Assembly: GCF_001605725.1 (NCBI RefSeq)
Contig: NZ_CP011530.1
Location: 2,542,001 to 2,606,000, forward strand
From: Mycobacteroides immunogenum
GTDB taxonomy: Bacteria; Actinomycetota; Actinomycetes; Mycobacteriales; Mycobacteriaceae
Reading direction: 5' to 3'
Length of the DNA: 64,000 nt
Within the stretch, counting starts at the first letter, position 1; each line of letters begins with the position of its first letter. Below are positions 23,874-33,010 of the stretch, in pieces. The notes beneath the pieces are model-generated. The model made no database searches. It had not been told where the DNA came from and was given only the letters and a program-made list of their open reading frames with translations. The position numbers and the translations under genes were made by a program.

Positions 23874-24440
23874 GTGGCGGACACACTCACCCAGGGCCAG
23901 AAGCTGGACTCGGGACAGAGCCTCACCTCGAACAACGGCGCGTACACCCTGACCCTGCAGGATGACGGCAACCTGGTGCTGACCGATGGCGGCAGCCCGG
24001 TATGGGCCTCGGACACCAGCGGACACTCCGCTGGCCGCGCAGAGGTGCAGGGCGACGGCAACTTCGTCGTGTACGACAACGGCGGCGGCGCGCTGTGGAG
24101 CAGCAACACCGAGGGTCGTTCCGACGTGAAGCTGGTTCTGCAGGACGACCGCAACTTGGTGCTGTACTCGGGTGCTGACTCCGTGTGGTCCTCGGGCACT
24201 CAGACCGACACCCCGGTTGCCCCGGCCGCCGAGTCCGTTGAGGTCGCTCCCGCGGCCGTCGAGGAGCCGGCTCCCGCGCCGGAGCCCCGTACCTACACCG
24301 TCGAGTCCGGCGACACCCTCTGGGCCATTGCTGAGCGCTTCTACGGCGACGGAAACCAGTACCAGAAGATCGCCGATGCCAGCGGCATCGCCAACCCGGA
24401 TCTGATCAACCCCGGCCAGGTGCTGACCATCCCGGAGTAA
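23874..24440 (+). CDS. Bulb-type (GNA-like) lectin domain plus LysM protein
   Basis: 188 residues from a GTG preceded by GAAAGG. Residues 1-112 are a bulb-type mannose-binding lectin domain with three sugar-site motifs of the QxDxNxVxY kind: QDDGNLVLT (third position altered), QGDGNFVVY and QDDRNLVLY (both complete). An Ala/Pro/Glu hinge (about 113-140) leads to a C-terminal LysM domain (TYTVESGDTLWAIAERFYG ... NPGQVLTIPE). No signal peptide is seen, so its route to the cell surface is unclear. Sugar and peptidoglycan binding are family properties. It is monocistronic between a likely promoter and a strong terminator. Confidence 0.88.
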   Translation: MADTLTQGQKLDSGQSLTSNNGAYTLTLQDDGNLVLTDGGSPVWASDTSGHSAGRAEVQGDGNFVVYDNGGGALWSSNTEGRSDVKLVLQDDRNLVLYSGADSVWSSGTQTDTPVAPAAESVEVAPAAVEEPAPAPEPRTYTVESGDTLWAIAERFYGDGNQYQKIADASGIANPDLINPGQVLTIPE

Positions 24441-24471
24441 TCACGCCGGCTTAGAGCACGCAGTATTGCCC

Positions 24472-24516
24472 CATCGGCCCCGTCGGGTTAATCCCCGGCG
24501 GGGCCGATGTTGTTTT
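24472..24516. terminator. Bidirectional intrinsic terminator after the lectin gene
   Basis: An 11-bp perfect inverted repeat, CATCGGCCCCG at 24472-24482 and CGGGGCCGATG at 24499-24509, with a further short CGGG/CCCG stem inside, is followed by TTGTTTT. The stem lies exactly between the 3' ends of the convergent lectin and HNH genes and can serve both. Confidence 0.8.
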
Positions 24517-25900
24517 ACTGCCGCAAGTAACCGTCCGGGTGGTGAAACCAATTGATCCGCGGGGTGCGGGTCGGGTCGACATGCGCGGGCGGGATCCACC
24601 AGGTGCGCCCGTCCGGGCCGCGGATGGCCCGCCAGTGCTGATCGCCGGTCCCGAGTAGCTTGTGATGCCGCTCGCAGCCCAGGGTGAGGTTATCGACATC
24701 GGTGTTGCCGCCGATCGCCCACTCATTCATGTGATGTACCTGGCAGTGATATGCCGGTCTATCGCAGCCGGGATATGTGCACCCACGCTCGTTGGCCGTC
24801 AACACAATTCGCTGATCTGCGGTGGCGATCCGCTTCGCGCGACCAAGATAGAGGGCGCGGCCGTCATCATCGAAGATCGCCAGGTAGTGGTGGGCATGGC
24901 TGGCCATCCGAATCAGGTCCGGCATCGGCACGAGCGAGCCCCCACCTGCCACCGCGTGACCCGCACCGGTCTCTAATTCTCGTAGAGTCGTGGTGACAAC
25001 GGCGGCTACCGGCAGCCCACGGTGATGCCCCAGTTCTCCGGAAGACAGCACCGATCGGCAGGCGGCCTTGAGTGCGTCGTGCTGGCGTTGCGCAGTCGAA
25101 CGAGTGTCATGCTGCGCCATCTCGAGATCGGGATCACCACCCACGCAGGGTTTTTCATCGTCGGGATGGCACGCACCGGGCGCCGCGAGCTTGGCGAAGA
25201 TCGCGTCCAGGTAGGCGCGCAACTCCGGATCGAGATCGAATGTGCCGGGTGTCATGAGGTCGGCGCCCTGACGGCCGAGCCGGAATCCGCGCCGTCGAGC
25301 CCGATCGGTTTCACTGGTGAGACTGCCGTCGGGATCAAGGTGGGCCAGCAGCCGATCCGCGGCCTTGCGGAGCTCGTCCGGCCGCAACGTCTCGGTGAGC
25401 CAGGCGAGCTGTCTCTCGGCGGCCATCCGGGTCTGAATGTCGATGGCGCCGGGGATGCGGTCCCAGAATTGGCGAATGACCGCGATATGGTCGGCTCCGG
25501 CGGTGCCCGCACGCTGCGCGGCGGCCGTGGCCACCAGCACCGGTTCGACAGGTTCGCCGCTCAATGCGGTGGTCGGCGCCAGCTCTGCGGCATCCCGGAT
25601 GCGTCGGCGCGCGTCGGTCCGGCTGATGCGCAAGGTATCGGCTAGGACATCGCCCAGGCAGGCGCCGCCGAACTGTCCCGGAACATGTCCGGCGACAAGC
25701 TCATTGACGATCCCGTGGGTGGCTGCCGGGATGCGACGCGTGAGCGTCTCCAGATCGCGCAGAATCGCCAGCCGCTCATGGTGGGTAAGTGCGTAGGTAT
25801 CGAGCTCCGCGAGGGCGTCGACCGCAGCGCAGAGCCCGGCGAGGACCTCTGCCGCATCGACATCCACTATCGAACGCATGTTCGAATGATAGCGCGCCAC
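24515..25900 (-). CDS. DUF222 / HNH endonuclease domain protein (13E12-repeat type)
   Basis: 461 residues from a GTG at 25900; an ATG at 25879 (MRSIVDVDAAEVLAG) would give 454 and may be the true start because of the operator overlapping it. N-terminal DUF222 (about 20-320) with many Arg/Ala helices; C-terminal HNH nuclease motif CTYPGCDRPAYHCQVHHMNE then WAIGGNTDVDNLTLGCERHH, two Cys and the His residues intact. This is the 13E12 family that is multicopy in mycobacteria; at this map position M. tuberculosis has Rv1702c. Several family members are reported LexA-controlled, which fits the box at the start. Confidence 0.88.
   Translation of the reverse strand: MARYHSNMRSIVDVDAAEVLAGLCAAVDALAELDTYALTHHERLAILRDLETLTRRIPAATHGIVNELVAGHVPGQFGGACLGDVLADTLRISRTDARRRIRDAAELAPTTALSGEPVEPVLVATAAAQRAGTAGADHIAVIRQFWDRIPGAIDIQTRMAAERQLAWLTETLRPDELRKAADRLLAHLDPDGSLTSETDRARRRGFRLGRQGADLMTPGTFDLDPELRAYLDAIFAKLAAPGACHPDDEKPCVGGDPDLEMAQHDTRSTAQRQHDALKAACRSVLSSGELGHHRGLPVAAVVTTTLRELETGAGHAVAGGGSLVPMPDLIRMASHAHHYLAIFDDDGRALYLGRAKRIATADQRIVLTANERGCTYPGCDRPAYHCQVHHMNEWAIGGNTDVDNLTLGCERHHKLLGTGDQHWRAIRGPDGRTWWIPPAHVDPTRTPRINWFHHPDGYLRQ
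25870..25885. promoter_or_regulatory. LexA (SOS) box at the start of the DUF222-HNH gene
   Basis: TCGAACGCATGTTCGA is a perfect match to the mycobacterial SOS operator TCGAAC-N4-GTTCGA. It spans the candidate ATG at 25879 of the minus-strand gene, so LexA binding would block transcription initiation at or just upstream of it. Confidence 0.8.
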
Positions 25901-26041
25901 TCCGACAAGTAGGTGTCAAATGTTTTGAATGATTCACGTGTGACACAAGTGATTTCGGGAATCCGTGGCCGTCAAGGGGGAACCGAATTCAGAAAATGGC
26001 CAGACCTACGGTAGGCTTCCGTCTGCTGCTCATCGCAGCGG

Positions 26042-26115
<74 letters not shown>

Positions 26116-26122
26116 CAACAAA

Positions 26123-26147
26123 ACCACCCGATACCGGGTGGTTTTTT
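26123..26147 (+). terminator. Intrinsic terminator of tRNA-Pro
   Basis: ACCACCCG (26123-26130), loop ATAC, CGGGTGGT (26135-26142), immediately followed by a run of T. It starts 8 nt after the tRNA. Confidence 0.85.
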
Positions 26148-26276
26148 GTTTTCCGTTCGCCGGGCCCGCGGTCATATCACGTGTTCTCGGTGATCTTGAT
26201 CAGAGTCGTTCCCGGGAGCACTCCTTTCTGCCAGACTGAGCCGTCGTCTAGCTGGGCCGTCGAAGGGACGCCGAGG

Positions 26277-28460
26277 GTGCGGGTTACGCGTGAGGCGGAG
26301 GGGACTTCCTCGGACGCCAGTGGAGGCAGAAGGTTCAGGCTGTTGCGCTACCGTCCGTTGTCCAGGGTCAGCATCCAGTCCAAGCTGATCGCGATGATGG
26401 TGGTCTGCACCATTGTGGGAGCCGCCGTGGTCGGCATCATCGCCTTCCAGGTCGGCCGCACTGGACTGCGTACCGCGGCATTCACCCGGCTTACCGAGGT
26501 ACGGGAGGGGCAATCGCGAGCGCTCTCAGGGCAGCTTTCGGACCTGAAGAATTCGCTGGCCGTCTATTCTCGCGGTACTACCGTCACCGACGCGCTTGCC
26601 GCGTTCACCAATGGCTTTGATCAACTGTCCAATGCCACCATCGACCCCGCCCAGTGGCAATCGATCGTCAACTACTACAACAACAACTTTCTCAAGCAGA
26701 CCGAGCAGAACAGCGGGATCAAACTCGACGCCGCCGCTGTACTGCCCACCACGAACGCGCAACGTTATCTACAGGCGGTGTACACCGCCGCACGTAAGTC
26801 TGACGACGTGGCCATCACCATCAACGATCCACATGATGGCAGCGCCTGGTCGGCGGCGAACGCCCGGTATCAGGAGTACTTCCGTGAGATCGCTACCCGC
26901 TTCGAGTTTCAGGATGCGCTGCTGCTCGACACCCGCGGAAACATCGTCTACACGGCGTTCAAAGATGTCGACCTGGGGACCAACATTCTCACCGGCCCAT
27001 ACAACGGATCGAAACTGCATGACGCGTACCAGCGGGCGCTGACGTCCAACGACTCGAACTTTGTGCTGTTCACCGACTTCGAGATCTATCAGCCCGCCGA
27101 GAACGAGCCCACCGCGTGGATCGTGGCGCCGATCATTCCCAACGGAAGGGCGGCCGGTGTGCTCGCCCTGCAGTTCCCGGTCTCGAAGATCAACAGTCTG
27201 ATGACCTTCGACAAACGTTGGCAGGCGGCAGGCATGGGTAAGACCGGCGAGTCTTACCTGGCGGGCCCGGACGGGTTGATGCGGTCGGATTCGCGTCTGT
27301 TCCTGGAAGACCCGCAGAGCTACAAGCGGGACGTCGTCGCGGCGGGAACCCCGTCAGAGGTAGCCGATCGGGCAATCCGACTCGGTGGCACGACACTGGT
27401 GCAGCCGGTCGCTTCCGATGCCACCCAGGCGGCACAGCGCGGGCAATCCGGAACCGTCATTGCGACCAATTACCTGGGGCAGCAGACGTTACAGGCCTAC
27501 GCGCCACTGGTACTGCCGGATTCCGATGTGCACTGGTCGGTGATCGCCACGGTCGATACCGCCGAGGCATTCGAAGGTGAGGTGTCCTTTACCAAAACCA
27601 TCGTGGTATCGACCACCGGCATCATCTTCGTGGTCTGCCTGGCCGCGGCGTTTTTCGCCCAGCTCTTCGTGCGGCCGATCAGGCGGTTGGAGGAAGGGGC
27701 GCGGAGAATCAGCGCCGGCGACTACACGGTCGCGGTCCCGATCGAAACACGCGATGAAATCGCCGATCTGACTAAGGCATTCAATGAAATGAGCAGAAGT
27801 CTGACCATCAAGGAAGATCTGCTCACCGAACAACGCCAGGAAAACGACCGACTGCTGCGGGCACTGATGCCCGAACCCTTCGCCGTGCGGTATCGGCAAG
27901 GCGAAGAGCTTATCGCCACCGAACGTCATGACGTGTCGGTCATATTCGCCGATATCGTCGGTTTGGATCGTCTTCAGGCCGAGCTGGCTTCCGAAGATTC
28001 CCTCGCACTCTTCAATGATCTTGTGCGCCAACTGGATGCGGTATCCGACGATCTTGGAATCGAGCGGGTGCGGACAGCGCACAACGGCTATCTCGGCAGC
28101 TGCGGCCTCAACACTCCGCGGCTGGACAACGTGCGCAGGATCATCGACTTCGCTCTGGCCTGCCAGGGAATCATCGGGCGATTCAACAGTGAGACCGGGC
28201 ATGAACTGGGCTTGCGGGCAGGGGTCGATACCGGCACGGTGAGCAGCGGGTTGGTTGGGCGTCCCACGATGGTCTACGAAATGTGGGGAGCTGCGGTCAA
28301 TCTGGCCTATCAAGTGAAGAGCGGCTCGCCGCAGCAGGGCATCTACGTCACGTCGCGAGTGCACGAAGCCCTGCGGGAAACGTTCGAGTTCACCTCGGCC
28401 GGAGTGGTCACGGTTGACGGGGAAGAACAACCGATCTGGCGGCTCACGGAGCACCTGTGA
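26277..28460 (+). CDS. Membrane class III nucleotidyl-cyclase-like protein (Rv2435c-like), catalytic residues degenerate
   Basis: 727 residues from a GTG at 26277; the frame continues upstream through the tRNA and cannot all be coding. One membrane helix at about 37-57, a large extracytoplasmic sensor region (about 60-438), a second helix (about 440-463), HAMP (about 464-515, RPIRRLEEGARRISAGDYTV), and a cyclase domain (about 550-727). First metal Asp is present (FADIV, D559), but the second aligns to Asn603 (RTAHNGYL), the purine-specifying Lys/Asp align to Arg599/Glu668, and the transition-state Arg aligns to Gln679, while Asn675 is kept. It may be a non-canonical enzyme or a pseudocyclase. 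Overlaps the channel gene by 4 nt, as Rv2435c-Rv2434c are neighbours in M. tuberculosis. Confidence 0.82.
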   Translation: MRVTREAEGTSSDASGGRRFRLLRYRPLSRVSIQSKLIAMMVVCTIVGAAVVGIIAFQVGRTGLRTAAFTRLTEVREGQSRALSGQLSDLKNSLAVYSRGTTVTDALAAFTNGFDQLSNATIDPAQWQSIVNYYNNNFLKQTEQNSGIKLDAAAVLPTTNAQRYLQAVYTAARKSDDVAITINDPHDGSAWSAANARYQEYFREIATRFEFQDALLLDTRGNIVYTAFKDVDLGTNILTGPYNGSKLHDAYQRALTSNDSNFVLFTDFEIYQPAENEPTAWIVAPIIPNGRAAGVLALQFPVSKINSLMTFDKRWQAAGMGKTGESYLAGPDGLMRSDSRLFLEDPQSYKRDVVAAGTPSEVADRAIRLGGTTLVQPVASDATQAAQRGQSGTVIATNYLGQQTLQAYAPLVLPDSDVHWSVIATVDTAEAFEGEVSFTKTIVVSTTGIIFVVCLAAAFFAQLFVRPIRRLEEGARRISAGDYTVAVPIETRDEIADLTKAFNEMSRSLTIKEDLLTEQRQENDRLLRALMPEPFAVRYRQGEELIATERHDVSVIFADIVGLDRLQAELASEDSLALFNDLVRQLDAVSDDLGIERVRTAHNGYLGSCGLNTPRLDNVRRIIDFALACQGIIGRFNSETGHELGLRAGVDTGTVSSGLVGRPTMVYEMWGAAVNLAYQVKSGSPQQGIYVTSRVHEALRETFEFTSAGVVTVDGEEQPIWRLTEHL

Positions 28461-29692
28461 TGACCGACATACTCACCTCGCCCTGGTTCTTCTGGTCGAT
28501 CGGTATCGCGGTCGGGTTGCCGTTGGGATTGATAATGCTGACGGAGTGGCAGCAGGCGCTGCGCCGCAAGCACAGCGTCCTGGTGCGGCCGGTCACTGTG
28601 CTGCGCAATTATCTGCTACCGCTCGGTGCGCTCCTGTTGCTCCTGATCGAGGCGAAACAGATACCGCCAGAGGAAACTTGGGTCCGCCTGGTGGGCACCC
28701 TCTTCGCGTTTGTGGTGTTGGTGCTGGTGCTCTCCGGCGTGGGCGCCACCCTGTTCCACGGCGCCCCCGAAGGAACGTGGCGTAAACGGGTTCCGGTCAT
28801 TTTCGTCGACGTGGCACGGTTCGTGGTGATCATCGTCGGCCTAGGCATGATCTTCTCCTACATCTGGGGCGCCAATGTGCGTGGACTGTTCACGGCGCTC
28901 GGCGTGACATCCATCGTGATGGGGCTCGCGCTACAACAGTCCGTCGGCCAGATTGTCTCTGGGCTGTTGATGCTCTTCGAACAGCCGTTTCGGATAGGGG
29001 ACTGGCTGGACACGCCCACCGCGCACGGCCATGTGGTCGAAGTCAATTGGCGTGCCGTACATCTGCAGACCGACAGTGGTCTGCAGATCACGCCGAACTC
29101 CGTGCTGGCAACCGCTTCGTTCACAAACGTGAGCAGGCCGGCGGGCAGGCACAACATCGCGATCGTCAGCGTCTTCTCCGTCGAAGATCCACCGGATCAG
29201 GTCTGTGCCATGCTGCTGCGCGTTGCGGCCGACTTGCCCCGGCTGCGGGAGGACGCAGAGCCTTCGGCGATCCCGTTGGGCGGCGGGGAATACCGCACCA
29301 TGATCCCGCTGCGATCATTCGACGATGATGGCCAACTGAAGGCGACCTTCCTTCGCTGGATCTGGTACGCGGCTCGCCGGGACGGGCTGCATCTCGACCG
29401 GGCGGCAGAGCCGTTCTCAACACCCGAGCGGCTCGCCGACGCGATACAGACGGTGGTCGCACCGACATTGCGGCTGGGGCCGGAGGATCAGCAGACGTTG
29501 ACCGCGCACTCGACGCTTCAGCGGTATGGCGCCGATGAAAAGATCCAGGGCTCTGGCGAGGTACCGAGTCACATGTTGTTCATCGTCTCGGGCCGGGTGC
29601 TGCTGACGGCGGGTACGGCGGAAGGTTCGGAGATATCGGTCGGTACGCTCGATGAAGGGTCATTTCTGGGGCAGAGCACGCTGACGCGCCAA
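28457..29692 (+). pseudogene. MscS-type channel with cNMP-binding domain, 5' part (split by the integrated element)
   Basis: Residues 1-412 of a Rv2434c-like protein. Four hydrophobic segments (about 10-28, 48-62, 76-96, 112-135) precede the MscS pore/beta domain (GVTSIVMGLALQQSVGQIVSGLLMLFEQPFRIGDWL ... ITPNSVLATASFTN). From about 340 a cyclic-nucleotide-binding domain begins (HMLFIVSGRVLLTAG, VGTLDEGSFLGQSTLTRQ). The native sequence stops at the CCAA junction (29689-29692), inside the phosphate-binding cassette; the frame then runs 54 codons through integrase DNA in the wrong frame to a stop at 29854. The pore may still be made, but the ligand domain cannot be complete. The missing end is at 62608-62799. 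Confidence 0.88.
29689..29692. other. attL core (left junction of the integrated element)
   Basis: CCAA shared with 62607-62610. Left of it is channel coding sequence (ACGCG), right of it element sequence (GCTCAAATG). Joining left flank to the right flank at 62611 restores the channel frame LTRQPVIG. The true crossover dinucleotide is within these four bases. Confidence 0.8.
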
Positions 29693-29705
29693 GCTCAAAT
29701 GTCGC

Positions 29706-29711
29706 TAAACT
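29706..29711 (+). promoter_or_regulatory. Candidate -10 box of the integrase promoter (completed only in the circular form)
   Basis: TAAACT lies 6 nt before the integrase ATG. In the integrated state the hexamer 17 nt upstream is GACGCG (host DNA), a poor -35. In the reconstituted attP the same place is TTGTAA (62601-62606). This would give a leaderless integrase transcript. Inference from sequence only. Confidence 0.45.
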
Positions 29712-29717
29712 ACCCTC

Positions 29718-31157
29718 ATGGCGAAACCGAGAACTCCCGGTCAACGCGTCGGGGTGCGGTCGGCGGCGATCTACGCCCGGATCTCCGCCGATGTGGAGGG
29801 CACCGGGCTGGGAGTGGCACGTCAGTTGGAGGACTGCCGCAAGCTCGCCGCTGATCGGGGCTGGCAGGTCGGCGATGAGTACGTCGACAACGATGTATCG
29901 GCCTACTCGGGCAAGCCGCGTCGCGAGTACGCCCGGATGTTGGATGACCTGAAATCCGGTGCGCGTGATGCGGTGATCGTCTACAACCTCGACCGTCTGC
30001 ATCGTCGCCCGGTCGAGTTGGAAGACTTCGTCACCCTGTGTGAAGTGGCGGGCGTGCGCGATGTCGCCACCGTGACCGCCGACATCGATCTCGGCAACGA
30101 TGACGGGTTGTTCATGGCCCGGATTTTCGCCGCGTTCGCCGCCAAAGAATCCGGCCGCAAATCCGCGCGTATCCGCCGCAAAATGCTGCAGAACGCCGAA
30201 CAAGGATTGCCGCACGGCCCAGCGCGGCCGTTCGGCTACGAACCCGACAAAATCACCCTCCGCCCCGACGAAGCGAAAGTCGTTCGGGAGATGGTGGACC
30301 GCTACCTGGCCGGGGCATCGATCCGATCGTTGACGATTTGGCTCAACGACACCGGGATCGCCCCGCCCGCGTCCACGTCGTGGCAGACCACCACCGTCCG
30401 CCACATCCTGGCCTCAGGACGGATTGCCGGGTTGCGCGAGCATCACGGGGAGGTGATCGGTCCCGCGGCGTGGCCGGCGATCATCACCCCCGCCGAGCGG
30501 GACCGCATCCTCGCCCGGATGACTGCCCGCTCAGTGACCAAGACCCGCGCCCCACGCACCTACCTACTGTCTGGGATGCTGCGCTGCGGACGCTGCGGGA
30601 ACCGCTTGTTTTCCCAAGCCCGCCACAACAATCCAACCAACCGAGTCCGCCGCTACGTCTGCCTCAAAGGCCCCGACCACGGCGGCTGCGGCCGACTCAC
30701 CGTGGTCGCGCAACCAGTCGAAGAACTGTTGACTGACGCGGTACTGACCCGACTGGACTCCCCGCAGCTCGCCGACGCCCTGAACGGGAAAGCCAGAGTC
30801 GACGCTGATGTCGCCGCGCTCGCTGCGCAGCTAGAAGCCGACCAGGCCCGCCTCGACGAGCTCGCCGCACTCTATGCCGAGGGCGCGGTGACCGCACGGG
30901 AATGGATCGCTGCCCGCGACCCCATCACCAACCGCATCACCCAAACCCGCCGCGACATCGCAAAAGCCACCGACACCAGCTCAATAGTGGACCTCGTGGG
31001 CACCGGCAACGCGCTACGCGGCCAATGGGACGGCCTCGACATCGACCGCCAACAAGCCATCATCAAATCAGTACTCGACCACGCCGTCATCGCACCCGGC
31101 ACCCCCGGCTCCCGCGGCCTCGACATCAACCGCGTCCAGCCAGTTTGGCGTGTGTAG
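29718..31157 (+). CDS. int: Large serine recombinase (integrase)
   Basis: 479 residues. Resolvase domain with the catalytic Ser23 in IYARISAD, conserved Arg residues (VARQLEDCRKLA; YNLDRLHRRP), then the recombinase domain (PFGYEPDKITLRPDEAKVVREMVDRYLAG), a zinc ribbon from about 288 (MLRCGRCGNRLFSQ ... YVCLKG ... GCGRLT) and a helical/coiled C-terminus. This is the architecture of phage and ICE integrases acting between attP and attB without long homology. The ATG is 25 bp from the attL core. A recombination directionality factor is not recognised nearby. Confidence 0.95.
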   Translation: MAKPRTPGQRVGVRSAAIYARISADVEGTGLGVARQLEDCRKLAADRGWQVGDEYVDNDVSAYSGKPRREYARMLDDLKSGARDAVIVYNLDRLHRRPVELEDFVTLCEVAGVRDVATVTADIDLGNDDGLFMARIFAAFAAKESGRKSARIRRKMLQNAEQGLPHGPARPFGYEPDKITLRPDEAKVVREMVDRYLAGASIRSLTIWLNDTGIAPPASTSWQTTTVRHILASGRIAGLREHHGEVIGPAAWPAIITPAERDRILARMTARSVTKTRAPRTYLLSGMLRCGRCGNRLFSQARHNNPTNRVRRYVCLKGPDHGGCGRLTVVAQPVEELLTDAVLTRLDSPQLADALNGKARVDADVAALAAQLEADQARLDELAALYAEGAVTAREWIAARDPITNRITQTRRDIAKATDTSSIVDLVGTGNALRGQWDGLDIDRQQAIIKSVLDHAVIAPGTPGSRGLDINRVQPVWRV

Positions 31158-31395
31158 ATCGCGCTTCTGTCGCGCAGGCACGACTGTCGCAAACTGTTCC
31201 AGATTGGACCCGTGTGACAATCCGGCTGGTGTCCGACTTGCTATTTCGTCGTTCATGCCAGGCGTCCTGGTCAACGGCGACAGGCGCTGCCGACTTAGCA
31301 TCGGATCACAGAGGGCGCACTGTGCAGATCAGTCCTGGCGACCGGTGCGCCATGATCAGCCATGAGTGACACCTGACCGGCAGTGTGAAACCGGG

Positions 31396-31920
31396 TCACC
31401 TGAACAGCTCAGCGCCGGATCTCACGGGCAGGCGCATATCTGTGGCGAGTAGGGCATCGATCAGAGCGATAGTCTGGTTTTGGTCTCGGTCGAAGATCTC
31501 GGTGTGAGCTTGCGCGACCAGCCGCATCGTATCGATGAACGGTATGTGGCGCAGTTTCGCTTGTTCCACTGCCGCGCGTTCATCGAGAACTGCAACCAGT
31601 CCACGATGTTTGGCACAGGCGATGACGGCGCACTCGCCCATGTGCTCACCAGTGCCGCCCCCAAGCACCACTTTGACGTGCAGTGCTGTCCATTGTTCGT
31701 CGTCATTCATGAATATCCGCTCTGCCCACGCTGCCGAATCCACAGAAGGCACACCAGGATGGAGGTTTCTTGCCTTGTCGATCTCCACTTCGACCTCGCG
31801 CGGCACCAGCACGATGCCCTGAGGAGCCAAGCGCTCAAGGACACCGCTGTGACCGGCGCGGCAGAAATGGGTGAATGTGCTGGTGTCCATCACCCATTGC
31901 GCGGCGGGGTCAGTCCCCAC
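31396..31920 (-). CDS. PIN-like domain protein, putative toxin/nuclease
   Basis: 174 residues. Begins WVMDTSTFTHFCRAGH, the usual PIN strand with first acidic residue (D12), followed by an acidic VEVEIDKA, then GECAVIACAKHRGLVAVLDERAAVEQAK with further acidic residues of a PIN-type site. Its start overlaps the stop of the XRE-ImmA gene by 11 nt, so they are translated as a pair. PIN proteins are commonly ribonuclease toxins; with an XRE/ImmA partner this may be a toxin-antitoxin or defence cassette. The function is inferred. Confidence 0.72.
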   Translation of the reverse strand: MGTDPAAQWVMDTSTFTHFCRAGHSGVLERLAPQGIVLVPREVEVEIDKARNLHPGVPSVDSAAWAERIFMNDDEQWTALHVKVVLGGGTGEHMGECAVIACAKHRGLVAVLDERAAVEQAKLRHIPFIDTMRLVAQAHTEIFDRDQNQTIALIDALLATDMRLPVRSGAELFR

Positions 31921-33010
31921 CGACCGCGAACAGCGTTCGTAGGCTGGCGAGAGATTCCGTTTCCCGCTCTGGAAGATCGTCGCGGGTCATCGTTGCGCGA
32001 AGCAGTTCGATTGTCCTGGCGGCGGTCAATCGACCGGATGTGTAGCCCTCTACACATGCGGCGGCGAACCCTGGTGAAAGATAAGGGCATTTCGGTTCGT
32101 CGTCCCAGGATAGTTCCAGCCGAACGTAATCCCCGTGGCGGGGTTCATGGTCCAGTAGAGACTGAAACACCTCATATGAAATGAGGTCCAGGTTCTTTAA
32201 CTGACCGACCGCCGCCTTCCAGCTCAGCCGAAACTGTGCTCCGACAGCGAGTGCACGGTCACGGGTGCTCCATTCGCTGTGTTCGTTCCAGACCTTTACC
32301 ACTCCTGCACGAGGAGCGAGGAAGTGGATGGCGAATGACATGATCATCTTCTCGTGATCATCACCTGGTGACCCGTCATAGGCGTCGCCACACAGCCAGT
32401 GCCCGAGTTCATGCGCGAGGGTCATACGCCGTCGACCAGAGCGAACGTGCCCGTTGACAACGGCAACCGCCACGCCGTGGCTGACCTCAACGCACCCACC
32501 GTCAGGTCCGTTCTCGCCCAGCGACGCCGCATAGGTGTACAGCCCCAATCGTTCGCACACGTGCGCGAGGTGGTGTACGGGCTCATTGCCGATATCGAGC
32601 TGGTCTCGGACGTGCCTCGCCAATTGCTCGGCATCCTGGTGAGTGTGCGGGGTACGTGCCTCCTGGTCCCGCTTGACGGGATGAAGCAGGCCCATGTCGA
32701 GCAGCGTCCGCGTATCGCTGGCGAACAACTCGATCTCGTCGTCGAGGGCCCGCGAGGTCTCATCGGGTCGGGCGCTGTCTGACCGGCGGCTGACCACTGC
32801 TGGCAGCGGCTCGTTGACGAAGAAGGCGAGCGGACGCCTCAGCGCCTCTGCGATGGCGACCATCTCGGTCATGGCGAGTTTGCGTTCGCCCTTCTCGGCA
32901 CGAACCAGCGCCGTGCGCTCCATGTCGACCAGCTCAGCGAGTTTGCTCTGAGGGATGCCCGCGTCTTCTCGCGCTCGGGCAACACGGTGTCCAAGCGTTA
33001 CGTGGTCCAT
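31910..33010 (-). CDS. XRE-family regulator fused to ImmA/IrrE metallopeptidase domain
   Basis: 366 residues from the ATG at 33010. Residues 5-60 form an HTH-XRE domain (LGHRVARAREDAGIPQSKLAELVDMERTALVRAEKG). From about 130 the ImmA/IrrE-like zinc protease domain follows with HELGH at 200-204 (MTLAHELGHWLCGDAYDG). Proteins of this kind regulate themselves and cleave repressors or antitoxins in mobile elements. An 8-bp inverted repeat covers its start codon. Lies downstream of the SIR2 gene on the same strand (147-nt gap) and overlaps the PIN gene. Confidence 0.88.
   Translation of the reverse strand: MDHVTLGHRVARAREDAGIPQSKLAELVDMERTALVRAEKGERKLAMTEMVAIAEALRRPLAFFVNEPLPAVVSRRSDSARPDETSRALDDEIELFASDTRTLLDMGLLHPVKRDQEARTPHTHQDAEQLARHVRDQLDIGNEPVHHLAHVCERLGLYTYAASLGENGPDGGCVEVSHGVAVAVVNGHVRSGRRRMTLAHELGHWLCGDAYDGSPGDDHEKMIMSFAIHFLAPRAGVVKVWNEHSEWSTRDRALAVGAQFRLSWKAAVGQLKNLDLISYEVFQSLLDHEPRHGDYVRLELSWDDEPKCPYLSPGFAAACVEGYTSGRLTAARTIELLRATMTRDDLPERETESLASLRTLFAVGGD

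Noticed and set aside
29693..29854. 54-codon tail fused to the truncated channel protein
   Set aside because: It is read from integrase DNA in another frame and is an accident of the insertion, not a domain.
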